From the NCBI RefSeq assembly GCF_001556045.1, contig NZ_LSIC01000092.1, forward strand, positions 1 through 33,604: DNA of 33,604 nt. Reading direction: 5' to 3'. Shown piece by piece: positions 16,624 through 25,313 of this stretch (positions are counted from its first letter, which is position 1; each line of letters opens with the position of its first letter). Position numbers and translations under genes: made by a program. This stretch comes from Bradyrhizobium sp. CCH5-F6 (GTDB lineage Bacteria > Pseudomonadota > Alphaproteobacteria > Rhizobiales > Xanthobacteraceae). Under the pieces are notes generated by a model. That model was given only the letters and a program-made list of their open reading frames with translations, did no database searches and had not been told where the DNA came from.

Positions 16624-19600
16624 CCAGGTGTCCCTCTTGTTCCGCGCGTGTCTCCCGCGAGCATCGCTTCTGCTCTCGATGCGGCGCGGGTCTCAATCGT
16701 GGCGCTGGCGAGCCCGATATCCCGGATCGGGATCCGCGCGTCGTCGCGCTGCGTGATCCCTCTCCGTTGCGGTCAAGGATGCTGACCGAAAACAAGCAGG
16801 TCAGCGTGCTGTTCGCCGACGTCTGCGACTCCACTCAACTGCTGCAGCATGCCGACCCCGAGGAAGCCCGCAACTATCTCGGCAAGGCGCTGGATCAACT
16901 GGCCGAAGCAGTCGAGACCTATGGCGGGACGGTCAGCCAGTTGCTCGGCGACGGCCTCGTCGCGCTGTTCGGCGCGCCCCTGGCGCAGGAGGACCACGCG
17001 CTACGTGCGTGCCTTGCCGCCCTCAAGATGCAGAGAGCAACCTCTTCCGGCGCCGACCTGCAAGGAGTGGGCAGTCCGAAGTTGCGGATTGGCATCAATT
17101 CGGGAGAGGTGCTGGTCGGGGTCGTCGGGCAGTACGGGTGGTCGCATTATGGTGCCGATGGCAAGACGATTCACCTGGCGTCACGGCTCGAAAAGTTGGC
17201 TCCGCCCGGCGGCATTCTGGTCAGTGCAGCGACGCAGCGGCTTGTCGCGCAGCAGATCGAAACGCGGCCGGCGGGAACCAGGTCAATACGCGGATTGGAC
17301 GAGCCGATCGAGCTTCACGAGGTCGTGGTCGAGACCGAAAGCTCGGCAGCCGCGCCGCTGACGCGCAAGCAACGCTGGGCGCCTCTGGTCGGCCGCGAAG
17401 AGTCCTTGCGGATCCTGGCCGGGGACGTCGAGGCCGTTCGAAACGGCGGCATGCGGACGATCGGGCTGTGCGGCGATGCCGGGATCGGAAAGTCCCGCTT
17501 GATCGCGGACTGGACCGCCACTCTCGCGAGCCAGGGCTTCGAGGTCTGCGTTTCGCAGGCGAGAGGCTATGCAAGCACCCGCGCCTACAACACCGCCACG
17601 GACCTGATCGCCAGCCTGGTCGGGCTGGCGCACGTCAACGGGACGGACATACGTCAATCCGCCAAGCGGGCCTTGATCGAGGCCTGGCCCGCCGAGGGGG
17701 CCGATCATCTCGCGGCGGTCAGCGACCTGTTGGGGCTGGCGGCGCCTGACCAGGCCTGGCTGGCGCTGAACCCGATCCAGCGACGGCGCCGCATTGGCGA
17801 GGCACTGCTGTGGCTGGTGCGCAGACGCGCCCAGCCGGGCCCGTTCGTGCTGGTGCTCGAGGACGTCTTCCTGGCCGATCGCGAAAGCCGGAGATTGTTC
17901 GAGGCGTTGCTTCCGAAGCTTCAGGGATTGCCGATTCTGGTTTGCGTCAGCTATCGGCCCGATTTCGATCATCAATGGCGGGCGGCGCCCTGGTTCGCAG
18001 AGCGTATGATCGAGCCGCTCCGCGACGGCGAGATGCTGAGGCTCGCACGTGCCCTGCTGGGTGACGATCCATCAGTGCTCGGCGTCATGAGCGAACTGGT
18101 CGCTCGCGCCGACGGCAATCCTTTCTTCCTCGAGCAGTTGGTCATCACCCTGATCGATGACGGGTCGCTGGAGGGAACGCCCGGCGCCTACCGTCTGCAG
18201 CGAGCTCTCGGCGAGCTGCGCGTGCCGGGCTCCATCGCCGCAGTCATTGGCGCGCGGACGGACAGGCTGCCTCAAGCCGCCAAGTCCGCGCTCGAGGCTG
18301 CGGCTGTGCTCGGCGATCCCATTACGCGCGACCTGATCGCCACCATGCAGGCCGTGGACCTCGCACGTGCCGAAGAATTGCTCGGTCTTTGCGTCGCGTC
18401 CGGGTTGCTGACGGGCCCCGAGCATACGAGCGAAGCGCACGCATTCGCGTTCCGCCACGCGTTGGTGCGCGACGTCGTGCTCGGGGTGCTCACGCGCAAC
18501 AGGCTGAAAGCGCTGCATCGGCAGGCCTTCCTGGCGCTGCACGCACAGCCGGGGGCCGCGGATCCGGACGCTGCGCCTGCGTTGGCACACCATTCCTTCA
18601 AAGGCGAGGAATGGGAGCAGGCGGCAAAATTCGCCATCAAGTCGATGTCGCGAGCCATCTCGCATTCGGCCAACCAGGAAGCCCTCCAATTGTTCGAGAG
18701 GGGTATCCATGCGGCCCGGCGTGTCGACGGCGCTTCGACCGCGCAGGCCCTGGAGCTTGCGCTTCGGCTGGAAGCCATCGGCGCAATGCTGGCGCTCGGG
18801 CAGATCGACGACATCTTCAGCAACATGGAAAGGGCTGAAGCCATTGCCGCGCAACTGAACGACCAGCGTGCACGGGCGGCAGTTTCGACGGAGACGGCGG
18901 TGTTCTTGTGGATGCGCGGTCGTTTCGAGCTGGGGCTGCGCCACGCTTCGCTGGGTCTGGAGGCGGCCCGTCTCGCAAAGCGTCGCCACATGATGATGGC
19001 GGCGCATCAGACGCGCCTCATGCATCTGCATGCGCTCGGGCGATACGCGGAAGCGGCCGTCGAAGCCAACGTCCTGCTGTCCGACTACGGTCCGGAACTG
19101 TCGGCGCACTACGTCCAGCCCGGATGGGCCGCCATTCCCATCATCAATCTGTATGCGTTTCACGCCAGCACGCTCTGGCGTCTCGGGGACAGCGAGGCTG
19201 CCAACGCCCTCTGTGCCAAGGCCTACGAGATATTGTCGAACATCAACCACCCGTACTCCCGCCTGCTCATCGACACCGTCCAATCTCAGATATGGATCGA
19301 GAACGAGGAACTCGACCGCGCGGAGCCCTTGATGCGCATGGGCGTGCAGCAATGCATGACGCACAACGTGCCGACCATGCTCTCCGTTTGCACGGGCGTT
19401 CTCGGCAGCGCGCTTGCACGCAATGGCAAGGCTGCCGAGGCGGCGACCATGCTGGAGAAGGGGTTTGCCGAGCGCATCTACGAGGCGGCCGGACCCTACG
19501 GCAGGACGTTCATGCGCGTGAGCCTGGGCGTTGCCTATCGGAAGCTCGGACGGCTGGACGAGGCGATCGCGGTCGGACGCAAGGCGGTCGAGCAGGCCGC

Positions 19601-19793
19601 CGAAGAATATGGCCACCAGACCGAAGCCCTGTACGAGCTTGCCGAAACCTTGCGCCAGGCCGGCGATCTGGCAGGCGCCGAAGCGAATTTCAAGCGAGTC
19701 GCCGAGGCCGCGGACCGTTTGAGCATGCCCCACTATCAAAGGCAGGCCGCCGCAGCCCTCGCAGATTGGCGGAAGGACGGGTATGCAGCATGA
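16620..19793 (+). CDS. Zinc-ribbon / class III cyclase / AAA ATPase / TPR signalling protein
   Basis: A 1057-aa cytoplasmic multidomain protein. Domains in order: a zinc ribbon (C4, C7, C18, C21 in TRCPSC...FCSRCGAG); a class III nucleotidyl cyclase domain (about 58-235) with metal Asp67 in FADVCDST and Asp111 in LLGDGLVALFG; an AAA/STAND-type ATPase (about 255-520) with Walker A GDAGIGKS (Lys291) and Walker B-like VLVLEDV; then helical TPR-like repeats to the end. The architecture is common in rhizobia and myxobacteria. The cyclase is atypical: the purine-contacting lysine is Gln107, the second specificity position is Gly178, and the transition-state Asn is His185 (IHLASRL), although Arg189 remains. 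Activity may therefore be weak, altered or absent. GAGGG sits 6 nt before the ATG. The stop overlaps the P450 start (ATGA). Confidence 0.9.
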   Translation: MTRCPSCSARVSREHRFCSRCGAGLNRGAGEPDIPDRDPRVVALRDPSPLRSRMLTENKQVSVLFADVCDSTQLLQHADPEEARNYLGKALDQLAEAVETYGGTVSQLLGDGLVALFGAPLAQEDHALRACLAALKMQRATSSGADLQGVGSPKLRIGINSGEVLVGVVGQYGWSHYGADGKTIHLASRLEKLAPPGGILVSAATQRLVAQQIETRPAGTRSIRGLDEPIELHEVVVETESSAAAPLTRKQRWAPLVGREESLRILAGDVEAVRNGGMRTIGLCGDAGIGKSRLIADWTATLASQGFEVCVSQARGYASTRAYNTATDLIASLVGLAHVNGTDIRQSAKRALIEAWPAEGADHLAAVSDLLGLAAPDQAWLALNPIQRRRRIGEALLWLVRRRAQPGPFVLVLEDVFLADRESRRLFEALLPKLQGLPILVCVSYRPDFDHQWRAAPWFAERMIEPLRDGEMLRLARALLGDDPSVLGVMSELVARADGNPFFLEQLVITLIDDGSLEGTPGAYRLQRALGELRVPGSIAAVIGARTDRLPQAAKSALEAAAVLGDPITRDLIATMQAVDLARAEELLGLCVASGLLTGPEHTSEAHAFAFRHALVRDVVLGVLTRNRLKALHRQAFLALHAQPGAADPDAAPALAHHSFKGEEWEQAAKFAIKSMSRAISHSANQEALQLFERGIHAARRVDGASTAQALELALRLEAIGAMLALGQIDDIFSNMERAEAIAAQLNDQRARAAVSTETAVFLWMRGRFELGLRHASLGLEAARLAKRRHMMMAAHQTRLMHLHALGRYAEAAVEANVLLSDYGPELSAHYVQPGWAAIPIINLYAFHASTLWRLGDSEAANALCAKAYEILSNINHPYSRLLIDTVQSQIWIENEELDRAEPLMRMGVQQCMTHNVPTMLSVCTGVLGSALARNGKAAEAATMLEKGFAERIYEAAGPYGRTFMRVSLGVAYRKLGRLDEAIAVGRKAVEQAAEEYGHQTEALYELAETLRQAGDLAGAEANFKRVAEAADRLSMPHYQRQAAAALADWRKDGYAA

Positions 19794-21073
19794 AACTCTC
19801 AGCCGGCACTCCTGATGCAATGCCGCCGGGGCTCCGCAGCCTCCTCTACGGGATCTTCTGCTGGGCCAATCGTCATCCGACTGCCCTGCGCGCCGTCGGT
19901 GCAGTCCTTCGGCTCTGGCCGTTCGTCGGCGGCTGGTTCGGACTGGCGGCGCGGGCTAGCGCCGTGAAGGGTGTCCTGACGAGGCCGCAGAGCTTTTCCA
20001 ATACCGCTCACGCGTCCAATCTATCGGCTGGCAACTATCTGATCGGCATGGATCCGGGGCCTCTCTACGATCACGACAAGCGTTTGCTCGACGCGCGGCT
20101 GGCCCTGCTGGCCTCGAACCTGCCTCTTGCTGCCGATCAGGAGGCTCAGTATCGCGTCACGCAGCTCTCGGCGATCGAAACGAAGAAGCCGTTCGATCTC
20201 ATCGAGGACTACCTGATGTGGATCGTGTTTCGCGCGATGGATCCGCTCTTCGGGTCGGCGACCGCCCGGGTAGTTGCGGGCGCACATGGCAGCATCACGG
20301 ACGTCGGACTACAGCGGCAGTATCTCCTGGAAATTCGATACGTCGCCGGCCAGCTCCTGGCCGGAAGCTCGGCGACGCTGAGGATTCAACGGCGGGCAGA
20401 GCTCTGCTCCGATGCCCTGCGTGCACGCATCGCGGCCGTGCGCGGCGACATTCAGGGCGCGTGGGGAGTGAACGAGACTGCCGAGGTGATTGACCGAAAC
20501 GCGGTCGGTCTTGCATGGATTTCCCATCCGGTCACGGTCCAGTCCGGAGCACTGGCTGTGCAGGAACTGCTCGGTCGTCCGAAGGCGCACAGGGCGTTGC
20601 GGGCCGAAGCCGAGCGCCTCGGGCCGACCGCGGTTTGGGAGGACAAGGCGTTCCGCGACCTCGTTCGGAATCACGTGCTCGAGCTGATGCGCTTTCGTCC
20701 CATCTTTCCGCTGCTCGCCCGCGACGTGCCGCGCGATACCGAATTCGAGACGGGCGCCCGCCACAACGCAACATGCCCGGCCGGTGGCAAGATGGCGGTC
20801 TGGTCGATCGCTGCCTTGTTCGATTCGAGTGTCATCAAGAAGAGCCGCCGGTTTTGCCCCGCTCGCAAGTGGGGACAGCACGAGGATCTGCGCTGGTTGA
20901 TGTTCGGATACGGCACTCGCCAATGTCCCGCCAAGGATTACGCAGTCGAGATACTGACGAGCGCGCTGATCGGTTTGTTGATCTTGCCCGAGCTGAAATT
21001 GGCAGGCGGCGAGGGCAAAGCCATCACCTACGATGGCCCGCTGATGTCGCGCATGAGCGTCAGCTTTACCTGA
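19790..21073 (+). CDS. Cytochrome P450 family protein
   Basis: A 427-aa haem-thiolate protein predicted to be a monooxygenase or related oxidase. The haem-ligand loop is FGYGTRQCPAKDY with Cys379 (the usual Gly two after Cys is Ala). The K-helix ExxR is Glu298-Leu-Met-Arg301 in LELMRFRPIFPLLARDVPRDTEF. The I-helix region (NAVGLAWISHPVTVQSGALAVQELL) lacks a clear AGxxT oxygen-binding motif. No N-terminal signal is seen; GIFCWANRHPTALRAVGAVLRLWPFVGGWFGLAAR near the start is partly hydrophobic and may touch the membrane. No ferredoxin or reductase gene lies nearby, so electrons must come from elsewhere or the enzyme may use peroxide. The ATG overlaps the previous stop by 4 bp. Confidence 0.85.
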   Translation: MKLSAGTPDAMPPGLRSLLYGIFCWANRHPTALRAVGAVLRLWPFVGGWFGLAARASAVKGVLTRPQSFSNTAHASNLSAGNYLIGMDPGPLYDHDKRLLDARLALLASNLPLAADQEAQYRVTQLSAIETKKPFDLIEDYLMWIVFRAMDPLFGSATARVVAGAHGSITDVGLQRQYLLEIRYVAGQLLAGSSATLRIQRRAELCSDALRARIAAVRGDIQGAWGVNETAEVIDRNAVGLAWISHPVTVQSGALAVQELLGRPKAHRALRAEAERLGPTAVWEDKAFRDLVRNHVLELMRFRPIFPLLARDVPRDTEFETGARHNATCPAGGKMAVWSIAALFDSSVIKKSRRFCPARKWGQHEDLRWLMFGYGTRQCPAKDYAVEILTSALIGLLILPELKLAGGEGKAITYDGPLMSRMSVSFT

Positions 21074-21095
21074 TGGGCTGGGAGGAAAGACGGCC

Positions 21096-22928
21096 ATGCT
21101 CAGGATCGTCCGGCAGCAGATGATCTGCATTATTGCGCCTGGCTGGCGCGGAGGTTTGGATTTTTCGGAGTCGGGGAGCATGCACCCGGCGCTGCAGGCA
21201 CTGTTCATGGACGTCAAGGTGGTTCGGTTCGCTTCCATCGCGATGCTGCCGCCGAGCTCGGATGCGCAGGACCAACTGCCGTCTTTGATGCTCGAACTCG
21301 CCATCGAGGAGGGCATCGATCCCTACGACATGCTGTACCGTCTCGTTCATCATCCAAGCGGCACGATGTGGTCGCTTTACAGTTCTTACTGGCCCGGCAC
21401 GGGGCCTGGGCTCGCGAGCGAGCGCAACGCCCAATTGCTCGACAGGTTGACGGAATGGCTCAGCATTGCCGATGGCGGTTTCGTCGGCGCACGGGACCGA
21501 ACGGGCCGGCAGATCGAGAAGGAGCAGCAACTGCTCGAATGGACGCGCGCCGAGGCAGGTGGGCTGAGGGGAAGCTATGGCGAGGACCGCGCATCATTCG
21601 CGCTGGCCCTGGCGCAACGGGCGTTCCAGAATCCGGACTTCGATTGGGCGATGCAGGCTGCGCCGCGGTCCTATTGGCGCGGAAAGGGGGCGGGGATCGC
21701 CGCCAAGCTCGGCTACGTGGTTGGCATCTTCGGCCTTTGGCTGGTCGCGGTCTGGCTGGCGCTCGCGCTGCCGCGAGGCGCGACCGGCGTTTACGCCTGG
21801 CTGTTCGGCCCGCCAGCCTCTGGCTGGCAGGCGGCTGTGGATGCCGTCGGCAATGCGAGCGACTGGGTGCTAGGCGTGAGCATCAGGGGGGCCCTGTCCG
21901 TGATCGGGCTCGCATTGTTGGGATGGCTGTTCCTGATCGCGCTGCCGGCGCTGTCGGGATCCTGGAGACGTTGGCTGGAGAATGTCCGTCGCGAGCTCGA
22001 ACGGCCGACGGAGACATGGTCGTCGTGGTCCACCTCCGCGGCCGGCCTGATCCTCGGCGTGCCGTTCGTTTTGGCTGTCCTCGCCGGTGCCGCCGTCTTC
22101 GTCTTCTGCCCCGATTATCTCGCCGGGAAGATCCACGAATGGTTGCCGCAGCTCCATGGTTGGAAGCTCGTCGTCTCCATCATCCTCGCGATCGCCGCGC
22201 TGATCGTTCTGGCTGTCGTCGTGCTAACTTGCCTTGACGCGCTCTTCACCCGGATCAACCGTCGGTTCAAATGGATATTTGACAAGTTCTTCGATCAGTA
22301 TGAAGACGATGTGTCTCGGTCCCAGCAAGTTCATCCGTCGATAGACCGTTGTGAGGCGCTGCTGGTCCGCGAAACCGCGCATATGATCAGTCTGACGGAT
22401 ATCCGCAGTCCGAACGGCTGGAGTAGCTGGTGGATTCGAACGTCTCTGCGCATCGTGACACTTGCCGGTCGGGTTTTCTTCACCGAAGGCCGGCTGGGCG
22501 ATGCGCCGGGCATCCATTTCGGTCATTGGCACATCATCGAGGGCGGTCGTCGCTATCTGTTCTGCTCGAACTATGACGGCAGCTTTGGCGGTTATCTCGA
22601 CGATTTCATCAACGGCGCTACGATCGGAACGACGTTGGCCTGGCGGTGGACTACGCTGAAGCGGCGGCCATCGGCGGGATTCGACCAGCCGGCGGTCGAG
22701 GCGCCGCGCAGCTTTCCGCCGACGAGATTTGTCATCTTCCGCGGCGTGAAGTGCGAACTGAAGTTCAAGTCGTATGCGCGCGACAGCATGCTGCCGCATT
22801 TGTATCGGTTCGACGCTTCCAAGAAGTCGGTTGACGAAATCAACCTTGCCACCGGCCTGCGCGATGCCCTGTTCGGGGAGCGCAATGATCGAAACGACGA
22901 TTTCATCATGAGGGCGATCGAAACATGA
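21096..22928 (+). CDS. Four-TM membrane protein with DyP-associated ferredoxin-like halves
   Basis: A 610-aa protein with no family name I can give. Four membrane helices lie near residues 205-226, 265-287, 315-336 and 357-380. The flanks are soluble. The N-terminal part (about 38-100: VVRFASIAMLPPSSDAQ...LPSLMLELAIEEGIDPYDMLYRLVHH) and the C-terminal part (about 472-580: IHFGHWHIIEGGRRYLFCSNYDGSFGGYLDDF) resemble the two ferredoxin-like halves of proteins with the FxSNYDGSxxxYLDDF motif. I recall those from genes beside or fused to DyP-like peroxidases; this is memory, not a search. GGAGGA lies about 9 nt before the ATG. The gap from the P450 is 22 bp and its stop overlaps the DyP start, so it is central to this operon and may tether it to the membrane. 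Confidence 0.75.
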   Translation: MLRIVRQQMICIIAPGWRGGLDFSESGSMHPALQALFMDVKVVRFASIAMLPPSSDAQDQLPSLMLELAIEEGIDPYDMLYRLVHHPSGTMWSLYSSYWPGTGPGLASERNAQLLDRLTEWLSIADGGFVGARDRTGRQIEKEQQLLEWTRAEAGGLRGSYGEDRASFALALAQRAFQNPDFDWAMQAAPRSYWRGKGAGIAAKLGYVVGIFGLWLVAVWLALALPRGATGVYAWLFGPPASGWQAAVDAVGNASDWVLGVSIRGALSVIGLALLGWLFLIALPALSGSWRRWLENVRRELERPTETWSSWSTSAAGLILGVPFVLAVLAGAAVFVFCPDYLAGKIHEWLPQLHGWKLVVSIILAIAALIVLAVVVLTCLDALFTRINRRFKWIFDKFFDQYEDDVSRSQQVHPSIDRCEALLVRETAHMISLTDIRSPNGWSSWWIRTSLRIVTLAGRVFFTEGRLGDAPGIHFGHWHIIEGGRRYLFCSNYDGSFGGYLDDFINGATIGTTLAWRWTTLKRRPSAGFDQPAVEAPRSFPPTRFVIFRGVKCELKFKSYARDSMLPHLYRFDASKKSVDEINLATGLRDALFGERNDRNDDFIMRAIET

Positions 22929-24394
22929 AAGCGCCGCGTCTTTCGGATCAACTCGGAGACATTCAGGGAATGCTCGGGAGCGGCTATGGCTGGTTGAAGA
23001 CCAGCCGCTTCTGGCTGCTGACGATCAAGGACGGCCGCGAGAACGATGCTCGTGCGTGGCTCTCCAAGCTCCTCGACAAGAGACTGGTCGTCAGTGCCGC
23101 GGATGTGAGGAAGTCGAGAACGCACCGTATCGACGATGCGGTCGCAATCGCGTTCACCCATTTGGGATTGAAAAGGCTCGGATGCGAAGAAACCGACGCG
23201 CACCCGTTCCCGACCCCGTTCCGCAGCGGCATGGGGAGCGATCTGCGCGCACTGCTGTTGAGGGACAGTCCCCGGCAATGGCGCTGGTCCGACACCGGTG
23301 GTGCCGGCTGCAGCGCAGTGCATGTTCTGGTTGCCGAGTGGAGGTTGCGAGACCGCGTGGCGAACGGGCTGGCCGAACAGGAAGAGCTCAATCCCGATCG
23401 GGACGTGTTCGGCATCATCAAGATCGACAACGATCCTTACGCGTTCCAACAAAAGAAGGGCGACGACCGCGAGAAATTGTACGAGGTGTTCGGGTTTCGG
23501 GATGGCCTCGCACAGCCGGTGATCCAGGGGCTTAGAGACGCGGGAGAGAGTGGCGAGTTCGCAAAGGTCAAGCAGGATGCAGCTCCCTTCTATGACGATC
23601 GCCTCGTCGCTCCCGGCGAATTCATTCTGGGCTACCGCAACGAGTATGACGAGCTCACCTATTGTCCGAATGCCAAGGACTGGCCGGGTGATGCCACCTA
23701 TACCGGTGGGCGCTTTGCGCTGAACGGAAGCTATCTGGCGGTTCGCCAGATCGAGCAGGATGTCGACGCCTTCAACCGGTTCGAGCAAGCCAACGGCGCG
23801 GAGGTTTGCGAGAAGTTGATGGGGCGTCGGAAGAATGGCCTGCCGTTGTCGTGGAAGGGCGACCCCGGCACTCCCGTTTCGGACTCAAAGGCCGACGCCT
23901 TTCGATTTCGTGTCGACGACGCGAACGGCTTTGGTTGTCCGAGGGGTGCGCATGTTCGCAGAGTGAATCCCCGGGACACGTTGGGCACGGACGTGCAATC
24001 CAGCATCAAATCGACCAAGCTGCACAGGCTGCTGCGCCGCGGACGGCCCTATTGGCAGAAAGAGGGAAGCGATACGCGCAAAGGCATCTTCTTCATTGCC
24101 TGCAATGCGGATCTCGAGCGACAGTTCGAGTTCATTCACCAGCGCTGGGTCCGAAACCCGTGCTTCGCGAATCTCCACGCCGACGATCCGCTGGTGGGCG
24201 CGGACGGCGCCAAGTCCTTCTCGATACCCGGCCTGGTGAGCGGCGAGGAAGTGTCAGTAGCGACGTTCACATGTACACGGGGAGGGGGCTATTTCTTTCT
24301 TCCTGGACTCTCCGCGCTCAAATTCATCCTCGAGCGTAAGACCGTTGCCGAGGTCGCGTTCCGGTTTGCCACTTCTGCGACGGCCGCGCCCTAG
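22925..24394 (+). CDS. DyP-type (dye-decolorizing) peroxidase family protein
   Basis: A 489-aa haem peroxidase homologue. Its signature GFRDG (residues 190-194, distal Asp193) sits in LYEVFGFRDGLAQPVI. The expected proximal haem ligand is His343 in CPRGAHVRRVNPRD, followed by the conserved HRLLRRGRPYW (about 366-376) with the distal arginine. All three landmarks are intact, so activity is likely. No Tat or Sec signal is visible, so it is probably cytoplasmic. The C terminus FIHQRWVRNP...FSIPGLV...TRGGGYFFLPGLSAL is typical of the long (C/D-like) branch. The ATG overlaps the preceding stop (ATGA). It is the last gene of the operon, 23 bp from the convergent bpt. The physiological substrate is unknown. 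Confidence 0.9.
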   Translation: MKAPRLSDQLGDIQGMLGSGYGWLKTSRFWLLTIKDGRENDARAWLSKLLDKRLVVSAADVRKSRTHRIDDAVAIAFTHLGLKRLGCEETDAHPFPTPFRSGMGSDLRALLLRDSPRQWRWSDTGGAGCSAVHVLVAEWRLRDRVANGLAEQEELNPDRDVFGIIKIDNDPYAFQQKKGDDREKLYEVFGFRDGLAQPVIQGLRDAGESGEFAKVKQDAAPFYDDRLVAPGEFILGYRNEYDELTYCPNAKDWPGDATYTGGRFALNGSYLAVRQIEQDVDAFNRFEQANGAEVCEKLMGRRKNGLPLSWKGDPGTPVSDSKADAFRFRVDDANGFGCPRGAHVRRVNPRDTLGTDVQSSIKSTKLHRLLRRGRPYWQKEGSDTRKGIFFIACNADLERQFEFIHQRWVRNPCFANLHADDPLVGADGAKSFSIPGLVSGEEVSVATFTCTRGGGYFFLPGLSALKFILERKTVAEVAFRFATSATAAP

Positions 24395-24417
24395 TGGCGG
24401 AAGCGTACTTGAAAGCC

Positions 24418-25194
24418 TTAATCCTGCGGCTCGGACGCAGCATCGCCCTGGGCGTCGACGCGCAGCCAGCCTGACGGCGCGAGGCGCTGCTGCGGCAGGA
24501 AGCGGGCCTTGTAGTCCATCTTCTTGGAGCCTTCGATCCAGTAGCCGAGATAGACGTAAGGCAGGCCTTGCCGGCGCGCGCGGGCGATGTGGTCGAGGAT
24601 CATGAAGGTGCCCATCGAGCGGCTGACCTGGCTGGGCTCGAAGAAGGAATAGACCATCGACAGGCCGTCGCTGAGCACGTCGGTCAGCGCCACCGCGATC
24701 AGCTCATCGCCGCGGCCGGTGAGGCCGCTGTCGGGGCCGCGCTTGCGGTACTCGATGATGCGGGTCTCGACGTGGCTGTCCTCCACCATCATGGCGTAGT
24801 CGAGCACGGTCATGTCGGCCATGCCGCCGTGACGGTGACGCGCGTCCAGATAGGCGCGGAACACCGAATATTGCTCGGAGGTGGGCACGGGGCTGCGCTG
24901 CTCGCCGATGATGTCGGCGTTCCGCGCCATGACCTTCCGGAAGTTGCGGGAGGCCCGGAACTCGTTCGCGACCACCCGGACCGAGACGCAGGCGCGGCAC
25001 TGGTCGCAGGCAGGGCGATAGGCGATCGACTGGCTGCGGCGGAAGCCGCCATGGGTCAGGAGGTCGTTGAGGTCGCCGGCCCGGTCACCAACGAGGTGCG
25101 TAAACACCTTGCGCTCATGCCGGCCCGGCAAATACGGGCAGGGGGAGGGCGCCGTAAGATAAAACTGTGGTGTGTCGCGCGAGTGCTGGGTCAA
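24418..25194 (-). CDS. bpt: Aspartate/glutamate leucyltransferase (leucyl-tRNA-protein transferase Bpt)
   Basis: A 258-aa enzyme that adds leucine from Leu-tRNA to N-terminal Asp or Glu, marking proteins for N-end-rule degradation by ClpS/ClpAP. Motifs are [51 protein letters not shown] (the Cys-rich segment of the ATE family N-terminal domain), and [32 protein letters not shown] in the C-terminal GNAT-like part. The start codon is TTG at 25194, giving [13 protein letters not shown], which matches the N terminus I recall for Bradyrhizobium homologues. A GGAGG lies unusually far (13 nt) upstream. The length is standard. Confidence 0.93.
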   Translation of the reverse strand: MTQHSRDTPQFYLTAPSPCPYLPGRHERKVFTHLVGDRAGDLNDLLTHGGFRRSQSIAYRPACDQCRACVSVRVVANEFRASRNFRKVMARNADIIGEQRSPVPTSEQYSVFRAYLDARHRHGGMADMTVLDYAMMVEDSHVETRIIEYRKRGPDSGLTGRGDELIAVALTDVLSDGLSMVYSFFEPSQVSRSMGTFMILDHIARARRQGLPYVYLGYWIEGSKKMDYKARFLPQQRLAPSGWLRVDAQGDAASEPQD

Positions 25195-25313
25195 GGGACG
25201 TCGTGGGCCTCCGAAGTGGAAATCAGCATCGCGCTACGGAAGCCCTTGGTCAATCGGTCTACTCGGCAGGTCAGATCAGACAGCTTAGTCGGTCCTGGTT
25301 GACAGGTCCTTGA

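Noticed and set aside
18072..19820. A 582-codon minus-strand frame opposite the TPR part of the cyclase protein
   Set aside because: No motif, no ribosome-binding site, and the plus-strand product is a clear multidomain protein.
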